Shown: positions 45,746 through 56,976, counted from the stretch's first letter. The stretch: DNA of 64,000 nt from Liopterus haemorrhoidalis (GCA_963971575.1 OZ020616.1:41506250-41570249), one strand, 5' to 3'. Notes: generated by a model from the letters alone, not told the origin. Numbers and translations: made by a program.

Positions 45746-46520
45746 AAAAAAAATTCACTTGTATTTTGGCAAAAACCACGTGTTTTTTTAGCTATTGGGG
45801 GCTGAAGCCCATGTGATTTATAACATAGCCCGTTTCTTTTCTAATTTGATTTTTCAGTTTCCTATGAAAGGAACTATCTATTAGGTGAAAGTTATTTGTT
45901 TTTTTACCATATATCTCTACTATATCCTTAGCTAAAGCCGTAACCGAAGAAATTGAAGAACTCTTGGCCAACATTTAAAAAAAAGTTATAATTGAAATCT
46001 GAAATTTCTTACAGATATATCAACGCCATCTCTGATACTAGATACAAAATTTATAATCGAAGCCATAATTCAAATTTGTGTATGATACCGCATACCAAAG
46101 TCCAGAAACTGCAATCGAAAGTTATAAACTTCCATGGCATTTCATCCAGTAAACACATATATTAAATCGAGGTAGAAAGCAATAGCTTTAAAAATGCTAC
46201 CATAAATTGTGGAAATACTAACAAATAGAAGAATTATATATTGTTAAGCTTTAATAAATAAAATAAAAATAATAAAAGTAAATTATTAAAAATATTGTAT
46301 TTGATCAATCGTTACCTATTCTATTATAACACAAAATGAATGTTCAACTTGGGTGTATAGCATCAAAATGTTGTGGGACTTATAAGTAGCAGCATTACAA
46401 GATGTTGGTGGACATTGGACGATGTACAGATATAAAGTTGTTCATCGACATGTTACCCGAATAAAGCTGGTTAGGTAAATTGTATTACGGATCGAGGAAA
46501 GATGGCATCTAAGTATTGCT
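45746..46520. other. Spacer, nothing recognised
   Basis: No structure seen. Confidence 0.4.
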
Positions 46521-47548
46521 TAGAAAATAAGATATTTTTTTTTTTTTTTTTTAAAGAGGAGAAATCTTCGCAAAGACACTTGCATGCCCGTGCGTGCAGG
46601 TAGTGCAAGATTTCTACCTGCTAAAACTCCCCTTCTTCGCCACGCTTGAGGCATCCGGAACCATCCGTTAGGATATCAGCGTCAGATGCCACCTGGTAGT
46701 CTATTCAGGCTCCCCTCTATTCGACTCCTGCTGTCTGCTCCTTTCTTCTGTCTCTTTCCTTTCCATGATGGCTTTAATCATCTTGTGGATGGCTTCCCAC
46801 TTCCTCCTGGATTGCATCATTTCTGCAACCAGGGCGTCAGGTGTTAATGCCGCTGGGCATAGAGCCCCCACCTCCACCCTCGCCGCGTCCCAACGCATGC
46901 ACTGAAAGATGGTGTGCTCCACAGAGTCCACCATTCCGCAGTACACGCACGTATCCTCCAGGTCCTTACCGATTCTCTTCGTATACGTACGAAAAGAACC
47001 GTGACCTGTCAACGCTTGGGTCAGCCAGTAGTCTAGCTTACGGTGAGGGCATTCAAGCCAGGTCCTTACGTCTGGTATCAGACGTTTCGTCCACTGGCCT
47101 TTGGTGGTGTTCCTATTCCATTCGTCCTGCCATTGAGCAATGCTCTGCTCCCTGGCATTCCGTCTGGTAGTCTCGCCGCGACTGGCACTCTCGGTCACCA
47201 CCCTCCTTTCCTCGACCAGGAGGAAAATCGGAACGGTTCCCGTGATCACCTGCAGGGCAACGCTCGACACGGTACGGTAGGCCGACGCGCACCTGAGCAG
47301 TGCCTTCCGCTGTGCACTTATAAGGATATTTCTATATTTTGCATATTTGCACACCTCGTGCCAAATAGAGGCTCCGTATAGAAGTATCGAGTGCACCACT
47401 CCGCAAAGCACCGCCCTTTTTCCACTCGAGGGGCCTCCAACGTTCGGCATCAGTCTGCCGAGCATGGATGTCCTCACCTCGGCTTTCCTGACGGAAGCGA
47501 GCACGTGTTTCGTGAAGGACATCCTAGACATCCTAGAAAATAAGATAT
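46521..47548 (-). mobile_element. R1-type LINE insertion, 5' truncated, with 15-bp target duplication
   Basis: TAGAAAATAAGATAT occurs exactly at 46521-46535 and 47534-47548. On the minus strand the insert (46536-47533) ends in a poly-A of about 17 residues next to the left duplication. The GC content is visibly higher than the neighbourhood. Exact duplication, intact poly-A and an unbroken frame mark a recent insertion. Confidence 0.92.
46701..47531 (-). CDS. C-terminal part of an R1-like LINE ORF2
   Basis: The 276-codon open frame covers the region after the RT catalytic core: KRAVLCGVVHSILLYGASIW and RKALLRCASAYRTVSSVAL (thumb/linker typical of R1 and LOA-type proteins), VIPDVRTWL-like and RKLDYWLTQALTGHGSFRTY, then the zinc knuckle CVYCGMVDSVEHTIFQC (C-x2-C-x7-H-x4-C), and an acidic/basic tail. 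The first codons abut the target duplication, so the ATG is not a natural start. It lacks endonuclease and RT motifs and is dead on arrival, but there is no internal stop. Confidence 0.85.
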   Translation of the reverse strand: MSRMSFTKHVLASVRKAEVRTSMLGRLMPNVGGPSSGKRAVLCGVVHSILLYGASIWHEVCKYAKYRNILISAQRKALLRCASAYRTVSSVALQVITGTVPIFLLVEERRVVTESASRGETTRRNAREQSIAQWQDEWNRNTTKGQWTKRLIPDVRTWLECPHRKLDYWLTQALTGHGSFRTYTKRIGKDLEDTCVYCGMVDSVEHTIFQCMRWDAARVEVGALCPAALTPDALVAEMMQSRRKWEAIHKMIKAIMERKETEERSRQQESNRGEPE

Positions 47549-47625
47549 GGCTAGTTTTCTACCGACGTTAACAATAAAATCAAAGTAAAAACTACCAAAT
47601 AACTCAATGTTTTAATGTAAAATAT

Positions 47626-48147
47626 TGTCACAAAAGTAATCCTAGGTCAGGATTGTAGACATCTAGACACTGTGACACTCAGCTGTCTGATTAAAAAACT
47701 ATTTGTCAGCGTCTGATTTATGTTGCCTGATTACGAAATGCATACGCCGCATTTTAATTAATGAATATGGGAACTGGGTCAACCATCAGTACAAATACTT
47801 GGATGTCACACAGAATCGAGGCAGAGGAACGTAGCCAATTCCTCTACACGTATTAGTCCACACGGTGACGACCAAGACATCGACACCAGATACTCGTATC
47901 GCTGGTGAGCCAAGCAAGCAGTAATCATGTGAGTAGTAGAAGGATTCTCCAGGCTCCTCGACTCCCTGACGGCTAGCCCCCGCCTCGGAGATAGGTCCAA
48001 GCCGATCCTGGCCAACACGGGGTGGACCGAAGATTTCCCTAACTCCATGGGCAAATTCAAACCTTATACTGTAAATTGGATATATAATTAATAAATTAGT
48101 ATTGTTGAAACCAGGAGTTGTCTTTCAATCAAACCACCCACGTGACA
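47626..48147. mobile_element. Solo LTR, copy 1
   Basis: TGTCAC...GTGACA ends and ATAT on both sides (47622-47625, 48148-48151). The sequence matches 58939-59485 in opposite orientation, including CCTCGGAGATAGGTCCAAGC and CAGGAGTTGT-type blocks. No internal retroviral-type genes are nearby. Confidence 0.75.
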
Positions 48148-48305
48148 ATATATTAAAGTATAGTGCGCACTGTGTAATGTGATATGTAATTCTGGGATTG
48201 GAATAAAATTGAAATAATTAACTTAAATGTGACACAATTAGAGTGTTTTGCGAGATGTGTACTGTTAGACCTCGAACGAGTTTTATTTCATCATATTCAT
48301 TGGAC

Positions 48306-49175
48306 CAGTGGCGGTTTCTCAGGAGCCGAGGCCCTGCCTTGCAAAATTATGGCAACACCATCACAAATTAATCATTGAAAAGCTTTTATTTAATTTAAAA
48401 ATACCGATAAATACACGCGTTTAGGTACGGAACTTTGCTTTTGACATGCATTTGATGCGAAGAAGTACGCTTTTTTTTAGACAGGCCATCCAAATCGAAA
48501 CTGGCTCTGTGTTCAGACGGTTTGATTGCCTTCGCGGAGAGGTGGCGGGTAGAGCGCATGGTCAGACCATGCGGTAGAATTACATTAAAGCGAGCCAGTT
48601 GTATGTTGGCTCGATTGTTTAGGTTACGATTGCATATAGAAAACATCGCGTATTATAGTGTTTTTTTAATGTGTCGTGTTGTATGTGTGTGTTGTGTTAC
48701 TATTAGAAATTAACAGTATCAGTAACCTTATGATTTTTTTTTTGTATTCCCTCAAGGAAAAACGCCTCAATTCCCTCGAAATAAAACAACTGGGAAGACC
48801 GCTACCGGATTTGGACATTTCAAAAACTCAGAATGTTTCTGCCTCTGCTTCTAAAACACGAACAAGAAAATTTAATAGAAACATTTACTTAAAGAACAAT
48901 TGGATTTGCGGATGTAACGAAAAGCAAGCTTTCTTTGTTTTCCTTGCGTTTTGTTCGGGGAAGAATTAACATGGACGAAGAAGGGTAATACGGATTTAGT
49001 GCACATTTGAGAAAAATTTCAAATGAATGAGAAATCGAAGGTACATATGAATAATGTTTTTAGTTTTTCTATGCTTGGCAAATTAAATATTTTAACCCAG
49101 TTGAACTCAGCCTATAGATACGCGATAGTAGAACACGACGAAAGAGTTGACAAAAACAGTACGTTTTAAATAATC
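48306..49175 (+). mobile_element. hAT element remnant, left part
   Basis: CAGTGGCGGTTTCTCAGGAG at 48306 is a plausible hAT left end. The N-terminal transposase pieces follow from 48750. The right end was not found. Confidence 0.5.
48750..49175 (+). pseudogene. hAT transposase N-terminal fragment, ZMYM-type
   Basis: Reading frames give LGRPLPDLDISKTQ, NNWICGCNEKQAFFVFLAF (a TTF/ZMYM-type zinc finger with the W-x-CGC start) and, after stops, MNEKSKVHMNNVFSF...LNILTQLNSAYRYAIVEHD...DKN, which is the start of the hAT catalytic domain region. Stops and frameshifts break it, and it ends at 49175. Together with 39370-39680 it shows that at least one ZMYM-type hAT family inhabits this genome. Confidence 0.75.
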
Positions 49176-49826
49176 ATAAATTATATTCGATTTACGAAGA
49201 CAACACTTCCTAAGATTTTGGTAAGTCATTTCCATTTAATTTGAGTATCCATATTTAGGCAGATAAGTACCCTCGATAAGTACTTAATGCATTTTTCGTT
49301 TTTAAATTACCTCAATTTGTCTACATTAAAAAAATATTTTTGTGTCGGTGTTTTTTTGAATTGGTAATAAACGAGATAATAAATTACTACAAGCTGAGCT
49401 GATACAAAACTAGATAAAACGGGGTCGAGTAGGGGATTGGCCCGAGATATATCATAATGTTTATATCGTATTATATATATCTTTCCGCAATAAGTACCAA
49501 AAACAAATTCAACAAACTTTTCAAATACACTATAAATCGTTAAGAAGCTTGGTGAGTCTCGTTGAAATTGTTCTTGGAACTTCTTGCGGCCTTTGATTGG
49601 AGAACACTTCCATTAACTTATCACCAATGTTATTTCTTCTAGCATTAACCTACCTGCTATTACATCTGAAAAATTCAAATTTTTATTCTATTTAAGTGTT
49701 ATAACATAATTTTACATACCCTGTAATGCAAATCTTCCAAAAACAAAATAAATTAAATAGCGAATCATATAATTTTTATCTTCTTTATTGTAATATATGT
49801 TTCCGTAATAAAAGATTTCCCTTATT
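49176..49826. other. Spacer, nothing recognised
   Basis: A possible minus-strand polyadenylation signal (AATAAA, plus-strand TTTATT near 49787) lies downstream of the gene at 50013. Confidence 0.35.
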
Positions 49827-49968
49827 CAGACCAATTCTATAACTCTGTTACTATGATAATAGTTACTAAATTTGTCACTATGAGCAAGGTCAGTTACTAT
49901 CATGAATGAAAGTCATTGTATTTTTTATAATATTTTATGTTGTAGTAACTTTTTACAGAATTGATCTG
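49827..49968. mobile_element. CAGACCAATTCT-family MITE, copy 2
   Basis: Ends CAGACCAATTCTATAA and TTACAGAATTGATCTG; the internal sequence matches 6450-6608. It lies just downstream of the stop codon of the gene at 50013 and may be part of its 3'UTR. Confidence 0.75.
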
Positions 49969-50012
49969 ATTGTCTTAAGTAATATATACCTTTTCTGTAC
50001 AATTGAAGATTA

Positions 50013-50865
50013 TTAGATGTTCTTTGCATCATCAAAAGTGATTAATTTCAATTTTTGAATTTCCTTATCAGATTCAGCAAAGTTGTTTCCATCACCACCG
50101 ACTAGATCTACTATTGTAACTAATTCTGGAGAATTCGTTTCTTCCTTTTCTTGATCTTTATCAGAAACATTTGCTTCTATTTCAGCTTCACTATCTTGTT
50201 TTACTTCTATAGTTGTTCGTTGTTCTTCTTCTTTAACTAAATGATGGTCTATAGTGCTACTTTGTTCTTTCTCTTGAACTATATGATTATCCATAATCGT
50301 TCCTTCTTCATCTTCTTTCACTGGATCATCTATAGTGTTTTTTTGTAATTCATTTTTAACTAGTTTATTGTCTTCTTTCTGGTCTTTTGCTTTATTGGTT
50401 ATAATTTCATTGAAAATTGGTGTATTTTTCGACTCACCTGGTAGTAATGTATTAGAAGTTAATAGATCTATCTTTTGTAGATTTTCAGAAGTTGTCTTTT
50501 CATCAGTCTCTAGTTCGTTTTCTGTTACTACCACAGTCTTTTGAATGTTCTCTGTAACTTCATCGGACTTATTTTTCTTTTTCTTTGTAGCTTTCTCAGA
50601 ATTCATTTTCATCTTCTTAATGAAAACGGACGAATCTTTTTTCTTTCCTTTTTTAGGAATGATCAGTATGTTGTTTTTACTTTCAGTAGTAATCGATTTC
50701 TTCTTTGCAATATCAGTTGTTGTTGTTGAATTTATCTCTTCAGTTACTTGTGTTTCTTCTTCATTTTTATTTGAATATTTCACAACATTTTCCGTCCATG
50801 ACGAATTGGGAACAGATGGGATTGCAGTTGATTTGATTATAATTGTCCAGGCTGTTGTAGCAGGC
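50013..50865 (-). CDS. Lys/Glu/Thr-rich protein, main exon
   Basis: I do not recognise this protein. The minus-strand frame is open for 284 codons from a plausible splice acceptor (TTTTTATGTTGTACTAG, exon starting at 50865) to the TAG at 50013. It begins PATTAWTIIIKSTAIPSVPN and is then dominated by acidic and basic low-complexity stretches (NKNEEETQVTEEINST, KKKKNKSDEVTE, KEEEQRTTIEVKQ), ending KLKLITFDDAKNI. An internal repeat is visible: IMDNHIVQEKEQSSTIDHH and HHLVKEEEQRTTIE. The base composition matches an AT-rich coding exon, with no stops or frameshifts and no transposon match, so a host gene is likely. It could also be a stand-alone ORF starting at the Met at 50783. The first exon may be 51379-51560. 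Confidence 0.6.
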
Positions 50866-51061
50866 CTAGTACAACATAAAAATAATAGTTAAAAATATTG
50901 GTGCACAGTAAAAGGCGCGTACACAGGGGAGGTCCAAATTAATCAGATACGGTTTTAGGACTTTAAATATTACACTCGGAAATATTCGGTCAAAATCGGC
51001 CGGGAGAAAACTTTATAACCTTGCTTTCCGCAAAAGAAAATGTGACAACATAAAAAAGAAA

Positions 51062-51285
51062 CGGTACGATGGACTGGTCACATAAAAGGAATGATAAATT
51101 TCAGAATCCCAGCAAAAATATTTTGAGTGAAAACTATTGGCAAGAGGAAAGAAAGCAGGTTAAAACTTGAGTGGGAGAATTATGTCTTACATGATATAAG
51201 AAAGCTAGGCCTGCAGAATAGTGGATGGTTGCTCGATAGCGACGATATAACGACGAAGTATTCATAGCGCTTCCTAGGGTGTAAC
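51062..51285 (+). pseudogene. LINE RT C-terminal tail fragment
   Basis: The plus strand reads RWTGHIKGMINFRIPAKIF, a stop, then TIGKRKESRLKLEWENYVL and RKLGLQNSGWLLDSDD, the GKRKRGRPKxRW-type basic tail of insect LINEs, followed by (ATG)n-like GATGATGATT. It lies antisense in the proposed intron. Confidence 0.7.
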
Positions 51286-51378
51286 ACCAATGATGATGAT
51301 TACTAATTACATAAATACCCTAACCGAGATTTGAATCCAGAAGCATTATATTGTGTAATTAGTTAGGTGTTGCATTAC

Positions 51379-51560
51379 CATGGGCGTTTTCTTTCGTAGT
51401 GAACAAAGTGAACTAAGTACAAGTGAATAAAGTGAAAGTGAAAATTATTTTCACTTAATTTCGGTTTAGTTGGGAAGACTAAAAGAACAGTCTTTTTTGA
51501 ACAGAGATTTATTTCATACAAAAATGTCAGGATTAACATAACCTGTATCAAAAAACGCAT
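51379..51560 (-). CDS. Possible signal-peptide exon of the same gene
   Basis: The frame starts at an ATG in CAAAATG context, common in insects, and encodes MRFLIQVMLILTFLYEINLC, a good signal peptide, followed by SKKTVLLVFPTKPKLSENNF. A donor CCATG|GTAATG at 51379 leaves two bases of a codon, and the acceptor at 50865 supplies the third, so the join keeps frame and forms a Trp codon; the joined protein would be 344 residues and secreted. The intron (50866-51378) would contain an antisense LINE tail (51062-51285). The donor is only moderately good, so the link is tentative. Confidence 0.4.
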
Positions 51561-51607
51561 TTTGCCCGTTTTGCACCTTTATTTAATTCTAAAGTAAAGG
51601 TCATTTT

Positions 51608-52093
51608 CTTTGGTTTAGGCGGAACTAAATGGGGATTTCGTATTTTTAAGTTGTCATAAAAACAGAACTTGGCTACCTTAATTATAAAGACATAGTTCTT
51701 ACAGTCTATTCCAAACGATTAGGTGGAACTAACCGGAATTTTCATTTTTGTAAATTGTCATTAGCTATTTTTTTTTATATTGAAGTTGGCTTTTCCTAAA
51801 CAAAATGATCAAAAGCTTCAATCAATCGGTAAAAGTAACTATAATTGAAAATCTACCGCCTAAACCAAAGGAACAGACTTTAGAAAAATAAAACAAATAA
51901 TAAAGGCTACAGTCTATTTCAAACGATTAGGCGGAACTAGATTTTCAAATCTAGTAATTTTTACAGATTAATTGAAGATTTTGATCATTTTGTTCAGGAA
52001 AAACTTCAATATATAAAAAAAAATAGCTAATGACACCTTACAAAAGTGAAAATTCCAGTTAGTTCCGCCTAAACGTTTGGAATAGCCTGTACA
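51608..52093. mobile_element. MITE-X array: three adjacent copies
   Basis: A fragment (51608-51697), a full copy (51698-51882) and an opposite-oriented full copy (51909-52093). Consensus ends AGTCTATTCCAAACGNTTAG then GCGGAACTA, and the inverse GCCTAAACCAAAGGAACAGAC. Full copies are about 185 bp with GATCAAAAGCTTCAATC in the middle. Confidence 0.8.
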
Positions 52094-52139
52094 TTTTTTA
52101 GAAAATGTATTAATTTAAGAAATGAGACATTTTTATTTA

Positions 52140-52597
52140 AAAAAAAAATCAAAAAATCAAAAAATCAAAATTTAATGAAAATGACATTTTATAATTATTA
52201 ACTTTAACCTAAAAATTATTTATTGTAAGTATATGCTGTTCACATTTGAAGGACAAACTAAGAGGAAATTTTGATTTCAATAGTTTGCACCTTTGAAATT
52301 GAATGCCATGTTGGTATTAAAAAATTATAAAAAATGTCACTTTCTTAATAATGATCAAAACCAATAAATCTAAAGTCGGTTTTGCAGCGAAAGGAATATT
52401 TTTAATTGACATTTAAAGTCAGTAATACATTATAAAAAACACCAAAATAACTAGATCTGGTTTGTCCTTAAAAAAGTGAAAACAGCATATATGATTTACA
52501 AAGCTTAACCAAAATGGTCAAAAGCTCGAATCAAATTATAAAAGTTTTTTTGTAGACTGCTAAATCTAGTTCCGCCTTAAGGTTTGGAACAGCCTAT
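52140..52597 (+). mobile_element. MITE-X long variant, with extra sequence
   Basis: Shares GAAAATGACATTTTATAATT and TTATTTATTGTAAGTATATG with other long variants, and ends AGTTCCGCCTTAAGGTTTGG. Confidence 0.65.
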
Positions 52598-52604
52598 AAA
52601 GTTT

Positions 52605-53474
52605 ACTGTTTACTTTGGTTTAGGCGGAACTAGATTTTCAATAGACCATATTAGTAACTACGTCACAAAATGAGATTCAGTGCTGCCGTCTCACGGTTGG
52701 ATTCCTTTTATTTGAATTTAGCATGTTGTTTTTTTGTTAAATTGTATTTTGGAAATATAAATTAAGTTTTCAAAGTAAGAGAGTGCTTCACATCAAAACT
52801 ACAAGTCAATATTTATTTGTTAAAATTCTTATTTTATAGATTATAATTTAATATGTCATTATTTTTGCAGAACAATATTATTTTGCAGGTTAATTTTGAA
52901 AAATTTACGTTAGTAATCGTTATTATGGCAAGTAACATAGCAATAAGTGTGTGTACCATATCTAAATGGTTTAAAGGAATAATATGTTGTTTTTAATTTT
53001 CCATTATTGTTATTCATTTTCATCTGTCAAAAAACGAAAAAATTTGCAATTAATAATGTAGATGTAATTGTTACAATTCGGAGCAAAACAATACACCAAT
53101 ATGCATTCTAAAACAAAATATTAATGATTACTTAGTGTTAATTAAATAAATACTAAAGATATTCCGATTTTCATATTATTTAAAAACGTAACCTATAAAT
53201 ATATCTTCGAATCCTTATTTATATATTTATAAAATCATTATTCTATAATATAAAGTGTCTGGACTGTATATATTAGTATATATTTATCAAAAATACATAT
53301 TTTTTGCTCCAAAATTGAAAATATTTATAAAATTAAGGTAACAAAAGTAATGTCCCATGTATTTTAAACTTCAAAAGGACTCAGCTCTCAGATGGCAGCA
53401 CATGTATGTGACGACACACTAATATGGTCTATTCTAGTTAGTTCCACCTAATCGTTTGGATTAGACTGCATATG
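52605..53474. mobile_element. MITE-X copy split by a TA-flanked element
   Basis: The left half CTTTGGTTTAGGCGGAACTA and the right half AGTTCCACCTAATCGTTTGG are the two family ends, separated by the element 52644-53429. Confidence 0.75.
52644..53429. mobile_element. Tc1/mariner-like non-autonomous element, 786 bp
   Basis: GACCATATTAGT and ACTAATATGGTC are exact inverses with TA outside on both sides; the similarity extends through CGTCACA and GTGCTGCC(A)TCTGAGA for about 55 bp. No transposase frame. Confidence 0.8.
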
Positions 53475-54229
53475 TAATTTATATTTCTTTATCCAATAAA
53501 TATATCTTTTCAGTAATAATATTAATTGTTTACACGTTTATTTATGTTTTTGAGGTTAACTAATTAAATTTTCAAGTAAGAAACCGCAAACTTTCTGTGT
53601 GCTTGAGGGGTAGGGGTAAAGCTAACAATCACTTTGTTCAGATGGTGGGGGAACTCGACGAATTTCAAAAGAATAAACTAAAAAAAATCGTTTTCAGTTA
53701 TGTTCAGCTTGATCAGTTTATTCAGTACAAAAGAAAACGCCTCTTCTCACTACATCAGTAGGTTTTGACAATTAACAATTCTGACATTTCAAAAATGTTT
53801 GACATTACGAATGATGGCTAAGAAACTCTTTCTAAATCGCGATTCTATGCACAAATTAGTTAAGATTTGACGTCAGTAAAGTGTGTGTAAAGATCATTTC
53901 GAAATTACCTCCATAGGTACACGACGGGCAATGTTGCTGATATCCCATACCAACAACGGCTAAAAATCTACACAAATAGAGAAACTAAATTTATTAATTG
54001 TAATGTAAACTTCTCATACGAAATACATATATTTCTAAATGTGTTATTTAGCCCGTTATATATCCTACAAAACATTATTTGTACCAAATTTTATACTTAA
54101 TTTGTTACCTTTTATCTATTTCTTGTCCTCAAATATATAATTGGAGCAAATTGAAGTATTTGGTTCAAACACAAAAATTTTGGCTCAACTCACATACACC
54201 TCCATGATATAAACAACAGCTGTTAATTA
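53475..54229. other. Spacer, nothing recognised
   Basis: No structure seen. Confidence 0.4.
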
Positions 54230-54237
54230 GGCTAGGT

Positions 54238-54595
54238 CAGCGGTTCCCAAACTTTTTTGACCGCGACCCGGTACGAGGTTTTAAAATTTTCGCGACCCAC
54301 CTTATGAAAAAAAAAACATTTATTTACAAAACAAATTTCATTTTAAAGCAGTAGCTTTATAGTAATAAATAGTAATACAGAGTATAGTATAGTAATAAAG
54401 AGTATAGTATAGTAATAAAGAATATAGTATAGTAATAAAGAGCACAAATACACACTATTCTAGTTATTAACTGATGTAAAAAAAATAATATGTACAAAAA
54501 AAATCTTTTTTGTGTTTTTACAATTTTTTTCGCGACCCGGCTAAATTTTTCTGCGACCCGGTGTCGGGTCGCGACCCACACTTTGGGAAACGCTG
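54238..54595. mobile_element. hAT MITE with perfect 8-bp target duplication
   Basis: Ends CAGCGGTTCCCAAACTTTTT and GTTTCCCAAAG-type inverse closing ...GGGAAACGCTG, with GGCTAGGT exactly repeated outside (54230-54237, 54596-54603). CGCGACCC blocks repeat inside both ends. No ORF. Confidence 0.92.
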
Positions 54596-54603
54596 GGCTA
54601 GGT

Positions 54604-54777
54604 TAATAGAATAGAAGAAGCCGAAAGGCACAGAGAGCCAGTATAAAGAACTCAAATTTACTTAACAACTCGTAACCTGTAGTTCCATATTATAAGGTTT
54701 AGGTTACGTTATGATAGCAAAATAGTTAGTAACGGAAGAACCCGAATGGCTCAAATTAAGTTTCAAATGTATTCAGG
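54604..54777. other. Short spacer
   Basis: Nothing recognised. Confidence 0.3.
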
Positions 54778-54846
54778 CGTAGCGTAGGCATAACACAAGT
54801 GCCCTGCCTTGCTAAGGTCTCGGATCCCAATCCCGGTCAGGCATGG
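54778..54846 (+). other. tRNA-like SINE-type sequence, decayed
   Basis: GCGTAGCGTAGGCATAACAC and GCCCTGCCTTGCTAAGGTCT match 28807-28880. The B-box has decayed to GGATCCCAATCC. AAAAAAATAAATAAATAAAA follows, as expected for a retroposed SINE. Confidence 0.6.
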
Positions 54847-54849
54847 AAT

Positions 54850-55188
54850 TTAAAAAAATAAATAAATAAAACTGTCCTGGCTAATTGCCAAAATAGAAAA
54901 GGCCAAATAAAATAATAAAAAGAAAATGTATTCCGAACTAAATTCTGTCTTCTTCTTAACATTAGACCCAACAAAACTACGATGCTTGTGGAAGTTTGTG
55001 AAGAAAAATTAGCTGTGTAGAGAGTTTTTACCCAATTTTAATACTGTTAACAATGTTCAAAGTGTAATCAACACAATGAAGAACCTCACATAGAATCGAT
55101 TCATCCGATCAATTCCGATTCTGAACATGCATCTAAGGATAGAAAACTCAGGCGTAATTGCATTGTGTCTGAAGTATGTTATAACCTT
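54850..55188. other. Spacer, nothing recognised
   Basis: No structure seen. Confidence 0.35.
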
Positions 55189-55346
55189 TATAGTCTGTTT
55201 CTTTGGTTTAAGCGACTAGAATTTACTAGATTTTGGATTCTAGTAACCAGGGATGGGGAGTCGGTAGAAAAATTACCGACTCCCGATTCTCGACTCCGGA
55301 GTCGGTATTTTTGAAGACCGACTCCGACTCCCGACTCCTTTCACTC

Positions 55347-55535
55347 GTAAATCGTCAAGCCTATTCCAAATATTTAATAAGAACTAAATGGAATTTTTAT
55401 TTTCTTAAGTTATCACGAGTTCACCTTTTAACGATGGACGTGGGCTTTTGTTAAGCAAAATGATAAAATGCCTCATTCAATCGTTAAGAGTTAGTATATT
55501 TCAATGTCTAGTTCCACTTAATCTAAAAAAACAGA
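55347..55535. mobile_element. MITE-X copy inside the hAT element
   Basis: Ends GCCTATTCCAAATATTTAAT and TAGTTCCACTTAATCTAAAA...CAGAC; about 190 bp. Confidence 0.7.
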
Positions 55536-55649
55536 CTGTTTTCATATAATATCATTTTCATTACATTGACGTATTGTGTCATTTTTAAAACAAATTTTCA
55601 AATATATGTTATTAGTTTAAAAAAATAATTTCAAAAGTATTTTATATAT

Positions 55650-56061
55650 ACAGTCTGTTCCAAACGGTTAAGCGGAACTAAATAGGAATTTTGTTCTTTT
55701 AGGTTGTCACGAGAAGGGGCCTTGCTTGGGTTATTTCATGTTTCACGTTGGAATGTCAAAATTTAAAATTCCAACAATAAAACTATGGAAACGAATGACA
55801 TATGTCAAAATTATTTTTTTTTAAAATATTTTAATGACAAAAAAATAAATAAATGGGAAGTTTGTATTAAGAATGACACAAAAAATCAAAATATAAAGAA
55901 AATGACATTTTGAAATGATATTAATTTTAACCAAAAAATGTTTATTGTAAGTATGATTTACAAAGGTTAAACAAAACGGCCGAAAAGCACTATTTAAACG
56001 ATGATAGTAACTAGATTGCAAAATCTAGTTCCGCCTAACCGTTTGGAACAGACTTTAGGCT
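55650..56061 (+). mobile_element. MITE-X long variant, left arm of an inverted pair
   Basis: Starts AGTCTGTTCCAAACGGTTAA and ends CGCCTAACCGTTTGGAACAG. The internal sequence is inverted in the neighbouring copy. Confidence 0.85.
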
Positions 56062-56062
56062 A

Positions 56063-56463
56063 TTCCAAACGTTTAGCCTATTTTTAAACGTTTAGATTTT
56101 GCAATCTAGTTACTCATCGTTTAAATCGTGCTTTTTGGCCGTTTTGTTTAAGCTTTGTAAATCATACTTATAATAAACATATTTAGTTTAAGGTTAATAT
56201 CATTTTAAAATGTCATTTGCTTTATATTTTGATTTTTTGTGTCATTCTTAATACAAATTTCCCATTTATTTATTTTTTTTGTCATTAAAATAAGTAAAAG
56301 AATTTTTGACATATGTCATTTGTTTCCATGGTTTCATTGTTGGAATTTTAAATTTTCCATGCCAACGTAAAAAATGAAATAACCCAAGCAAGATCCTTAC
56401 TCGTGACAACCTAAAAGAACGAAATTCCCATTTAGTTCCACCTAAACGTTTGGAATAGCCTGT
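56063..56463 (-). mobile_element. MITE-X long variant, right arm of an inverted pair
   Basis: It begins GGCTATTCCAAACGTTTAG directly after the previous copy and runs through the same blocks in reverse order (AAATTTCCCATTTATTTATT, GACATATGTCATTTGTTTCC), ending TTTAGTTCCACCTAAACG. Confidence 0.85.
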
Positions 56464-56976
56464 ACTTTATTTTTCATAATATGTCACTTTTTCCTTTTGA
56501 CATTTAGATTTTGGCTGCCATAAGGAATCTCGTTACAATTTGAGAAAATAAAAATCCAGTTTAGTTCCGCTTAAACATAATAGCCAAAGTATTAAAAAAG
56601 GGTTATGAGTAAAAACAAAATATCTTTACTGCCTCATCGTATTAATCTGTTAATACGAGTAGGACTAATAAAATTTTAAACTGGAAAGCATGAAGGAAAC
56701 CGGGTAAATTCGGTATTGAATATTTTTAATTTTATTTTCGTTCTTGAACAGACAACAAAATGTTGTTCCTGTTTCCGTGCTTAAAAAAATTCTGGTAATA
56801 TGGTTATTTTGCTTTCGTTTTCGGTTTGTTCTCATCCTTGATAAAAATTGAATCAAAGAGTCAGGAGTCGATAACTTTTTCCCATTCCCGACTCCGACTC
56901 CGACTCCGACTCCTCGACTCTAGACTCCCGACTCCCGACTCCGACTCCGATTCTCCATCCCTGCTAGTAACTGTTA

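Larger units (their letters stand above)
55248..56963. mobile_element. hAT non-autonomous element with GACTCC-rich ends
   Basis: CAGGGATGGGGAGTCGG and CCATCCCTG-type inverted ends, with CTAGTAAC exactly repeated outside (55240-55247, 56964-56971), an 8-bp duplication. Both sub-ends are dense in GACTCC/GGAGTC. There is no transposase; the interior carries MITE-X copies. Confidence 0.9.

Noticed and set aside
46841..47571. Plus-strand open frames of 70-112 codons in the GC-rich block
   Set aside because: They are antisense shadows of the R1-like ORF on the minus strand.
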